A DNA stretch of 64,000 bases from Tetracentron sinense (Eukaryota; Streptophyta; Magnoliopsida; Trochodendrales; Trochodendraceae), in the NCBI GenBank assembly GCA_015143295.1, contig CM026562.1, positions 3,038,001 to 3,102,000 of the forward strand, written 5' to 3'. This document shows, one piece after another, positions 22,701 through 34,300 of the stretch. The notes beneath the pieces were generated by a model that searched no databases, was not told the origin of the DNA, and worked only from the letters and a program-made list of their open reading frames with translations. The translations under genes were made by a program, and so were the position numbers. Position 1 is the stretch's first letter. Each line of letters opens with the position of its first letter.

Positions 22701-25350
22701 AAATATGGATGCACAATAATGTCTAATGGTTGGACAGACAGGAAGAATAGGACTTTGATAAATGTTTTAGTGAATAGTTCTTCTGGCACGGTGTTTTTGG
22801 AATCTATAGATGCCTCATCATACATGAAGACCGGGCAGAAACTTTTTGAATTGTTGGATTCCTATGTGGAGAAGGTTGGTGAGCATAAAGTAATCCAGGT
22901 TTTTACTGATAATGCTTCCACGTACGTACTTGCTGGAAAACTGTTGATGGAGAAAAGACCTCATTTATTTTGGACACCGTGTGCGGCGCATTGTATTGAC
23001 CTCATGCTTGAGGATATTGGGGAGATTCCTAGAGCAAAGGGGGTGTTAGAGAAAGCAATTGGTTTAAGTGGATTTATATACAACCATGGATTCGTATTGA
23101 ACTTGATGAGGACACATACTAATAATAGTGATCTTCTTCGACCGGCCGTCACAAGATTTGCAACATCTTTTCTTACCTTACAGAGCATCCACAAAAAGAA
23201 AGATGTTTTAAGAAAGATATTCACTTGTGATGAGTGGAATAAATCAAAGTGGCCGCGTGATGTAAAAGGAAAAAAAGCCATGGAGACTGTTTTGTCTACT
23301 ACTTTTTGGAATAACATCGTATATGCAATGAAGATCACAGCTCCACTAGTGTGTGTCTTGAGATTGGTTGATGGGGAGAAGAAACCCCCTATGGGATACA
23401 TTTATGAAGCTATGGATAGAGCTAAGGAAACCATTAAAGAAGCAATGGGCGGCCAACGATTTGAGCGTCGGTAAGTCTTTAATTTGTCTCTTGACTCTCT
23501 TTGATAGTACATGAGCATAATTTTTTAAGTATTTTATCATTTTATTTATTATTAATCAATATAATTGATAATCATTATTCATTAATATAGGTACAAACCA
23601 ATTTGGAATATCATTGACAGAAGGTGGAATGTGCAACTTCATCAACCTCTCCATGCGGCTGGATATATCCTTAATCCAGAATTTTATTACAACAATCAAG
23701 ATGTCGAACCTTGTGAAGAGGTTATGAAAGGATTGTATGAAGTCATTGAGAGGTTAATTCCAGATTTGGACTTGCAAGATAAGATAATCACTGAGTTGGC
23801 AATGTATAGAAATGCTGAAGGCCTTTTTGGAAGGCCCTTGGCGATCCGACAGAGGACTACAATAACACCAGGTTATTACTTATTAGTTAATTACTTTCAT
23901 TTATTAATTTTTTAATTAATTTGATGTTTTGGTATTATATTATTTTCTTACTTCTTATGATTTTATCTAATGTAGACAAATGGTGGGGATCTTTTGGGAG
24001 TTCAACCCCTAATTTACAAAAATTAGCTCTACGAATTCTTGGCTTGACTTGTAGTGCAAGTGGTTGTGAGCGTAATTGGAGTGTATTTGAGCATGTAAGT
24101 ATATTTCTATTTTCTATACATGAATCATTTTTATTATATTAATAAGTTACTTATTTTGTAAATTTTATATTAATGGTATAAAATTTTCAATTTTACAGAT
24201 ACACACAAAAAAGAGGAATAGATTAGAGCAAAAAAAGTTGAATGATCTAGTCTATGTTCGTTATAATCAAAAGTTGGTAGAGCGATTCCATACAAGGGAT
24301 TCCATAGACCCTATCACATTGCGGGATATTGATGAGTGCAATGAGTGGCTCATTGGAAGCATGCAAGAGCTAGTGCATGAAGATGATGATTTAACATGGG
24401 ATCAAGTTGCAGAGGCTTCTGGAGCAAATGAACAGCGCACCCGACATACTAGGTCCGGCTCTCACTTGCAAAGGGGAGGTCCAAGTGGAAGCTCGCGAAG
24501 AATGGTTGAAGAAGAACCACCACTTGCATCAGATGAAACAGATGATGAAGAACAATACATTGATGCAGATAATGATGACTCAGATGGGGGTGACGATGAT
24601 ATAGAGAATGAAGCTTTATTAAATTCTCTTATTGATGATGATGATGATGAGTGATGACTGATTTGAATGGTTGTAATAGACTATTTATTTTATGTTTTTT
24701 TGTGGTATGTGAGTTTGGAGATACATTGGTATGTAGGTGATGATGCTTTTAAACTTTATATTATGTTTTTGTGGAATGTGGTTCATTCCATTCCCTTTCT
24801 CTCTAAAACTTGACTGTAACTCTTTCTCTCTCTCTATCTCTATATATATATATATATACATATTGTGCACATATTCTCTAACACCCCCTTATATTCTTTT
24901 CAGTGCCAGAGCTACAAGGAGAACATGAAGATATCTCCAAAGAAAATGCCCGATTAGCTGCAAATCAGGTTTTTTTTTCTCTTCATATCTTCTTTTTATG
25001 TGATTGCAGTAGGATATCTATGTAATTTATAACCCCATTGTTAATAATCTATTATAGTTTATTGAAAATAGTAGAAACTATCATCATTCCTCGTGTATAA
25101 TATATATAATCTCTAATTTCTTATAATTTATGCAAACTCTCAAAAAATTCAATTCAATGCTGTATACACAATATTTTATATTGAATACTGAATAATGCAC
25201 TTGGATTGGCACAAATTACATGCACCATACTTGGATTCTGCTTTGGTTGTTCATAATTTCTTATATTTCCTACAACAAAGACAAATTTTATTCACTTTAG
25301 GCCTCACATGTGTCATGTGTATGATGATTGATGTATCATACTTATTAGAA

Positions 25351-25398
<48 letters not shown>

Positions 25399-28300
25399 AA
25401 TTTACCGCCTAGGCAACGCCTAGGCAACGCCTAGGCGTCGCCTAGGCAACGCCTCGCCTAGTTGGGGCTAATCGCCTAGGCATCGCCTAGACGCCTTGAC
25501 TACACTGGACTGCGGTGTTAGGGTGAAGTCTATTATAGTTTCGATTCAGTCCTCGTACTAGTGGGGTTTTTGTTATTTCAGCTATTTTAGTTTACGTCGT
25601 TGTAAACTCTTTTACTGCTTTGTTAATCTTTCGCTTCTTGTATCTACATTTTGATTAGTATATCTATCTGATTATCAGTCAAAAAAAAACTTCAAATCAA
25701 AATACCAAAAAAATTAGGGTTTCAAAATAAAGGCAAATTCAACATATTCTCAAATAAATATAAAAAATTCTCAATACATGACTATAAGAAAATTCTAGGG
25801 ATTAGAAAATAATATTGATGAGAATAAAGTTTTCAAATAGCTATAGTTTCGACCAGTTAGGGTTCCAAATAGGTAGGGCCTTGAATTACTGAAAATATAT
25901 CAGAGATAGTGATCTCTAGGGTAATTCAAAACTAATAATCCAAAATTGAGGATAGAAAACAAAAGCATAAATATTTTTGTTGATTTGATGTAAATATTGA
26001 ACGAGTCCACAATCCTGGATAAATCACGAAGATTTCTCCTTCATAAAAGAAGGAATCAATACCCTCACGCTAGATCAAGCACTATCAAGCTGATAAAAAG
26101 AAAATTCTGTTGGAAGTTGGAACCTCTGTGCAAAATAATCGAAAGCTCTCTCTAAAGAAAAAAGACACATTTACCAAGGAAGGGGCTAGTTATTCAACCC
26201 TTTTTTTTTTGGTAATTATGAGATGATAATATAAAAAGCAGTTACAAAAGAGATGACATGCTTAGCTTAGAGGTTACTAAGAAGTACACTCAAAAACTGC
26301 TATAGCTAAATACAAGATAAATAGTAACACAAAAGTCGGTGCACACACAGTATCGCAGGTACAAAATAGTGATGATGACAAATTACTCAAATCAATACTC
26401 AGAGCACAACAATCCTAAGGACTGTTGGCTCATTATCAATGGCAAGGTAATCTCATTCTGTTCTCATTTACTGAGCAAGAATGGATGATCGAAAGATAAC
26501 GAGCAAGTTTGTGGTAGAAGCAAATATCCTTTGAAGTTCAGGGAGTAGGGTTACGCGAAGGTTTCGCTCTTAAGATTACAGAGAATCAAAAAGGGATTCA
26601 GGAGCAGCTTATGGGTACCGGAAGAGGTGATCCGATGAATGGAAAGATCGGTCAAGGAATTCACCGAAGCTAAGGGGAATTGTTTCAGAAAGTTCAGGGG
26701 AAGAAGATACAGCTTAGTAGGAGAAAAGAGAAGCAATGAAAGAGGTGAGTTCATTGCGTTTCAGGCATACCTAGTAGATGGGGCTGGAGGCAGAATTTTC
26801 ATTCCAAAAGGCACTGGAAACCCTGGCTGGTGTGCTCTCATAACTGCTTTGAGGTCTCCTAACCAACAAACACCTCCCAACAAGGGGAAAGTTGAAGGCA
26901 TGAAGCATAGACAACCGGCGTTGACAGAACCATGGAGAATGGAGCCCAGGGTGGGTCTCGAATGCCACATAAAGAAGGAAAAGGATTCTAGCAAACTGGT
27001 GGTGGATCTGGATACTGGAGTCTTCCATAGTTGGGCTGAGGCTGTCGTATGCTCTATTGGAGGACCACAATCGATGGATGACTGGGAGAAGTCAAAAATC
27101 ATCAATAATTTGCTACCTGAGGTGGAAAATGTCACACTTTTTCCATCCGAATCCGATCCGAGATCCGTCGGATCATGAAGTAACCGATCCGAATCCGATC
27201 CGATTATATATCGTCCGATCCGAATCCGATCCGATCCGATCCGAGTAAGGTTATTTTTTTTTTAAAAAATCTATTTTAATAATAAAAAATCTAATAATAC
27301 CTTAATTAATACTAATTAATGTTAATTTTTTTTAAAAATTAATATTTTATATATAGAAAATCTAAATAATATATTTAAAATTATTAAAAATTATTATTAT
27401 TATCGGATCGGATTTTAATCGGATCGGATCACCCTATATCCAGATCCGATCCGATTATAATCGGATTCCACCGATCCGATCCGAATCCGATCCGACGGAT
27501 CACATGTAGGGTCCAAAGTCCGGCTAATCGGATCGGATTCGGATCGGATCCGGATCATGATCCGGTCCATTGACAGCCCTATTTCCGACGATGGTGGCTG
27601 GCAGCAAACTCCCTATCATTTATTGGCTCGTTCAAATCTAGATGGTTAGTTGTGAAAGGAATACTGTTTCACCTATGGGCTATGGGTTCCGACTGTGCTT
27701 GGCAAGATTGGAGCAATTTGTGGAAGTTTGTTGGAGGTGCATTCCTCTACTGTGGTTCTATCTGACCTCTCTTTGGCCAAAATCAAAGTTGGAGGCGATC
27801 TCAACTTAGTCCCCCAAGTCATCTCCATCGTTTTTCATTCCATTTCATATCCTCTGGAAAGTTCTATCTGGGAGGACAAGTTATGCGAGAACTGCAAAAT
27901 GTGGCCGGAGTCGATGGAAATCCGATATTGCCGGAGTTGGGTTAAAGCAACAGGCGGAGCTCCGGAGAACGGACAAACACGTGTTCCTATTGGATTGGAA
28001 ACAAACAACCATGCTAAACTTTCAAATTCAAACTACGAGCATGTGGAGCAACAATCACCTTTTGCACCAAATAGTTGGGAGTACGGAGCCAATAGGCGGT
28101 TGGTCAGAGCAGAGACAACAACCCTATCCACGAAAATGGCTAGGTGTATGATTTCCAGCTTCAGCTTCAGCTATAGGGGGAAAAAATAAAAATAAAAAGA
28201 GCACTTAAAAATAGGATGTGGAATTTCAAGCGCATGAGAAAACGATGGCAATGTCAGATCGTGGAACCACTCCCTCCAATTAGCGGCTCAGATGCACCTG

Positions 28301-31300
28301 ATGGGGGTGTGAATGGTTCGAGGGTTTCTACTGAAAGGGGGGTTGATAAAGAAGAGAACAATTTTCTCTCTCCCGATCACGTGAGCGCTACAAAGGACCC
28401 AAATATATGGGCCTAGTCAATAAGGGGTGGCAGGTTGGCTCTGAAACTAACGAAGTCCAACTCGGTTTTGAATCTCAACCCAGTGCTCTCAGTGCGAAGT
28501 CGGACTTGTCGGATGACCCATTCGGGTTATACCAGATCATTGCCCAAGCTGATAAGAACCACTCGATAATCCTTAAACCTACTCTCAATCTGGCGGGTTT
28601 GGGGAAATTGGAGAAACACAGGAGAAGGAGGATGATGGAATTCAAGTTATTTCACCGTTGATCCGGCAAGTGCAAGCCATCCTCTAAAGGTATCGGGAGC
28701 CACCTCTGATAAACGACACGATTGAGGACATAGAGACATAGAAGGGTGAGCTAGGGCACGACAGGAAGCTCGAAATGCACCGACCAAGGTCGAAGTCCAA
28801 GCAAAGGGTTACAACGGATAACCAGAAATTCGAAAGAGAGATTATCGCCCAGGAAGGAAAGGAGCAAGAGGTAGGGTCTCATCGATCATGTCCAGATCTT
28901 GAAGCGATTGTGTTTCAGACAAAGCCACAAAGGATTCACCCACAAAAGTTGATCGCAACCCTTGTGAGCTTCCTATTTCGGTCACAGCGCCAAGTGGAGA
29001 CATGGTGAGAGATGGTGAAAAAGCCGAGGAGTCTCTTACCAGTTCAAAGTCCTCGTGTACAAAGGAACAAAGTGCATCCAAATTACCTAAGTCCACAAAC
29101 TTAGATGTTGTCACTATCGTAGATGCTGAATCTGGGACTCAAGTCACATTGCTCTATATCAGATCATAATCCAATTCTAGCATCAAGTTCAACGCCAATT
29201 GCAGATGGCTTTCATCAGAATCTACCCATTACAACGGCGGCATTTCCGAGTGGTGCGGGGCCGGCAAGTCCAACTCTTTCCATTCTCTCTGGAGACTACT
29301 CCACTAATCCAAGCCTAGCTTGTTTTGAGGAAGTAAAGCCGGGAAGCAATGCAAAGACTCAACCCGGCCGAACCCCAGCATTGAATTGCTCCCATAATTC
29401 TCCACAATCTCGCAAGAGTAGTAAGTGCAGCGATTTGCAGGTAACCACCACATTTTCTCCATTGAGAGGTACGCCTTCCCCCTCTTCTCCCCCTACTCAT
29501 CCTATCCAACATGGTGTGGATAGGGTAGGTAGAGTGAGTTTAATGTGTTCATTGAACGAGGATATAGATACAATCGATGAGATCACAGGTACTCTGGTCA
29601 GTCCTACCTTAAATGAGGGTACTAGTATACTAAGGGTGCCGTCAGACTATTGCCAGTGCTTCCAGTTCCGAGTTCTAATGTTGACCTTGGGTCTCCATGG
29701 AGGGGCAGGTGCCTATACCAAAGGATCTGGTTGTGGTCTCATCTTGGACCATAAGCCAAATGGTGGGGGTTAGTAAGATTCTAGGTGTCTAATGTGTGGG
29801 TCTAGAAGAGGAGGCTAGAGTCCTCTTCTAGAGTCTCAAGTGTGATAGGGTTGGGGGCCTGGTAGCTAACACCCCCAAAGGCCACAATAATTCGGGCAAC
29901 TACCTCAGCATTAGAACTGAGGAGAGTGGAATGCAATGAGAATTACAATAGAGGGTCGTCTAGAGGTGAGTCGGTTAGTTCAAGTTAGGGAACTTTGGGA
30001 TGGCTCTACTTAGGACTAGTAGTAGGGGCTTCTGGAGGCATTCTATTAATGTGGGATAAGACAATATTAGAGGTGTGGGAGTCTGAGTTGGGAGCCTACT
30101 CAATATCAATACTTTGTCAATTAATTGGAGATAATTTCACTAAGATATTCTCTAGGGTTTACGGGCCATCCGAGACTGTGGAGGACTCCGATTTCTAGAA
30201 TGAATTGGAGGATGTCAGTGTGAGATGGGATGAATCATGGTGTTTGGGTGGGGATTTCAATAGTATTAAGCATAGTTCGAAAACTCGACAAGTCACCCGA
30301 GTAACTCGGTTAAGTTACTCGACTCAACTGAATTTCAAGTCGAGTCGCCTCAAAACTCGAAGGAGACACTATTTGCTGAGTTATTCAGTTGACTCGGTCG
30401 AGCTCGAACGTCACATTGTTTTTGCATCATATTTTTTTGGGTCTTCAAAGACAACCGACTATGGGTTCTGTTAAACCTAAATTTTAGGTTTGAGGCTATA
30501 AAACCAATGTACTTTGAGTTCTTTTAACCCAAGTTTTTCAAGTTATTACATATATATTCCGAGTTGGACCGAGTCGAGTTTTTTTCAAGTTTCCTGAGTT
30601 ACTCGACCCGGCTAACTTTCGAGTTGAGTCGAATTTTCGAGTTTTTGAACTATGGTATTAAGTCCTCAAGGGAAAGAAAAGGGGGTTGTGCTCTAACAGG
30701 TAAAATGTGAAGGTCTGGGCATTTTATTTTCCGTCAAGGCCTAATTGACATCCGACTCATAGGAGCTCAATTCACTTGGTCCCAATCGGCTTTTAATTTG
30801 AGAGCGAGTAGATTTGAAAGATTTCTCATTAGTCCAGCTTGGGAACATCGGTTTTCAATGCTTATCCAATCAGCCCTACCCAGACTTATATCAGACCACG
30901 TTCCGATTGCTTTGGAATTGGTGTGTTTTAAAGGAGGACCCACTCCGTTCCGGTTTAAGAATATGTGGATTGAGGATGATGGGCTTAAGGACATTGTGAC
31001 CAACGTTTGGAAATCGACGAGGACTGCTAGCACCAGTTTTGCGCGCAAACTTAAAGCCTTCAAGATCAAGCTAAAGGTGTGGAATAAGGAAGTATTCGGG
31101 AATGTTCAATTCAGATTAACATCCCTTGCTCGGGAATTGGTGAACTGGAAGAATCAGGAGAGGTTTCCATGATTGATCTTAGAATTAAGGAGGAGAAGAA
31201 ATTGGAATATTTGCGGATCTTGCGTTTAGAAGAGATTAGCTGGAAGCAGAAGTCCAAAATTAGATGGTTGAAAGAAGGGGATAGGAATACCAACTTTTTC

Positions 31301-34300
31301 CACAAAATGGCCAATTCAAATAAGAAAATGAACTTTATTTCTAAGTTGAAGATGAATGGAAGTTGGAAGTATGGATCTAGTGAGATTGAGGAGAGTGTGG
31401 TACCTTACTATAAGGACATGTATCGGGAAAAGGAAAAATGGCGTCCAAAGTTGGACGGCCTCCTGTTTGCGACTCTCTCTACAGAATAGAGAGACACTTT
31501 GGAAGGGCTTTTTGAGATGGAGAAGGTGTCACGAGTTATGAGAGGCATGGTCGAGGACAGGCTCCCAGCCAAATGGGTTCACCATAGAGTTCTATAGGTC
31601 CTCTTGGGACATAGTGGGCAATGACTTTCCAGAAGTCATGAAGGAGTTATACAATTCGGGTAGCTTCGATAAAGTTCTCAACAGTACCTTTTTGGTGTTA
31701 ATTCCCAAAAAAGAGGATGCCTAATACCACAATGATTTTCGGCTCATCAGCTTAGTTGGTAGTGTCTATAAAAATCTGTCGAAAATTTTGGCAGTACGAT
31801 TAAAAGTTGTGATGGAGCCTATCATATCTCCCGAACAAAGTGCATTCGTGGGGGAGAGGCAGATTCTTGACGGTGTTTTAATTGTCAATGAATGTATCGA
31901 TGCTCGCCTCAAGTCACGTGCTTGGCTTACTATCGATGCTCGCCTCAGGTCACATTTGCGATAATTCTCATGCATCTCTCTCACAGAACTTGATACTGTT
32001 GCATGGTCTACTGTTTGGAATTCTACACTAGATTCTAAGAACCCGTTTGGTTTGGATTATTAAAGTCACAAACAATTATGCTAATAAGTGTTGTCATGAA
32101 TAAGCACCGTTGTCAATAAGCCCGGACAGCTGTAATCTCGTTTGGTTGACACTCAACTGATAAGCGATTATCTGGTCTTTTTAAAAAGAGTATTTTGATC
32201 ATTTAAAGAAACTAGAAGAATAATTTGAAATTTTATCTCTCAAGCTTAATGGATCTTGTAGGCCTTAATGGGTGCAAATTTGGGTGCTTACAATAATTTT
32301 CAGTCTTAAAGGTGCATAAGCGGTTATAACAATAATTACCCCTAACAAGATTATTAAATCAGCGGTTATTTTCATAATCGGTTATTACATAATCCCTTAT
32401 AATGAGTCGAACCACACACTATTATCGAAACATAATCCGGACATAAGCAATTAAGTCCCAAATAAGCGCTTATGGTAATCCGAACCATATGAGCCCTAAA
32501 TCTTCTACCTTGGGATTATCTGCATGGTTTCTTGAGTTCAGTGTACTCCAAATATTAAAGGAACAGTCCAAGTTTAGGTCACTCACTCCATTTAATCTTG
32601 TTAGAGTCTACCTATGAAGACTCCCCTACTGTAAAGCATAAATTATGGACTGATAATGGCAGATTCATGGTAACGCGAGACTAATAGCTGCTTAATTTAT
32701 ATAAATAAGACATTATTTACAATAAGGTGAGGAATGTCAGCACTTACAGCATTGGTGAAAGCTGACAAAACTTGTAGCCTTTTGTACCTGAAATAAAAGA
32801 AATAAAATGTTAAGAAACATCACTCACGGAATTCAAAATGTAGACTCAATGACAGAAAATAGATAAAAATATTGTTATTTCCCTCTAGTTCAATATTAGA
32901 AGGAAAAAAATAAGGATAAATAACCGCATAATTGATAGTTCGTTCCCATGATTACCATGTAAACACCATAGTCACCAAGTTGCGGTTCGGGATTATTCAG
33001 GTATGGAAAAATTCGTAAAAATTGGCAAATTTTGGAAAAGACGGGAAGCAATTGCGAAAAATGGGAAATTTCAAAAAAATAAAAACAAGATAAATAATTA
33101 TGAAAAATTAACATTCCATATATATATATATATATATATATATTTGACCTTTATTCTAAATTTTCAACATATTTTTTGAGCCAATATAGTAACAATTCAG
33201 TGTTTAAATTGCATGATTCGCAAGTTTTTCATAACGACACAATTTCTTTGGAATAGTCACTATTTAACGTCAATTAAATGTTTGACGAAAAAGACAATTT
33301 TTTCAAAAAGTCACCGAATTTGGTCACTGCGGTAAGCACCCACTTCCAATACTCATCTAGGTCATTTTATCCAATACCAACTAAAATTATACTCATCCAA
33401 GGAGTCAAGTACTTGTTTTAGCTCCTCCAGCCAATACCCAGAGTCATAATATAGACTCTAAAACTCCTTGAAGACTCACATCCACACTCAATAGCTATAA
33501 GCCTACAACGGCTCCAAGCAATCATAATTCAGAGTTTTCTTTTCTGTGAAAATAGTTCCTGTCCTGTTGAAAAGTTTGAGAAGTTTACTCATTTTAAGCG
33601 TCAGTTTCACAATTTATTAGGATCTTCAATGTCTACGTGATATATACAACCCATTACATGGGTTTGTAAAGGACAATCTTGCAAGATAGACCTAAGTATC
33701 AATTTCTACAATAAGAAGAGACTATGATTGAATGCTTTTCGAACCAAAATAACACATGTGGCTCAGAAGGAAAAAATAGATTAAAAATAACAATAAGATA
33801 GCATACATGGTATTGTAGCATTTAGATTAATTGTTTGCTGAAATAGACTTTCCATATGATTTATAAACCAAGAAACTAAAATTCACTTCCACATGATCAT
33901 AAAGGCGGAGGTTCTGATCTCACCCATAAGTGTAGACTCCATCAGGCTTCTTTTGGGATGCAGCCATTGCAAATAAAGAAAATGTTAAGAGGCCACAACC
34001 AAACGTCAAATGAAATGCATCAGACACCAACCCTGAAAAAAAATACAAATGGAAGAGGAATGAAACAAAAAGGAAAATCAGTGCCAAAATGATGAAATAA
34101 CATAGTTAAGAGAATAATTATATATGGAATAATAAATTTTTTCCTCAAGTGATGAAATGAAGCTCTAGTGTTACATAATTTCGTATTAATTGGTAAAATG
34201 CTGTCATAAGTCATAACTCATAAGGTTTGGAAATAAATATGAATATTTAGGAGACAACAGATAATTTTATACATTACTGAACAATTGGCTCTTAACTTTG

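Larger units (their letters stand above)
19641..25509 (+). mobile_element. Complete hAT transposon, 5.87 kb, inserted in LINE A
   Basis: The left end begins TAGTGTAGTTAAGGCGTCGC and the right end, reverse-complemented, reads (TC)CAGTGTAGTCAAGGCGTC, fitting hAT YAGNG termini. Flanks are GTGCGGTG (19633-19640) and CTGCGGTG (25510-25517), a 7/8 8-bp TSD, with two uncertain bases at the right end. Both ends carry many CGCCTAGGCG palindromes (19656-19780; 25405-25490), plausible transposase-binding repeats. It contains one spliced transposase gene on plus, a 325-bp tandem duplication upstream of it, and CT/TA microsatellites. LINE A sequence resumes immediately after it. Confidence 0.85.
16096..32747 (-). 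other. MTP5-like intron 3 (16.65 kb)
   Basis: Almost all transposon DNA: LINE A, a complete hAT inside it, LINE B with two insertions, and a Tourist MITE near exon 3. The stretches 16096-17280 and 25700-26500 are AT-rich with nothing supportable. Confidence 0.85.
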
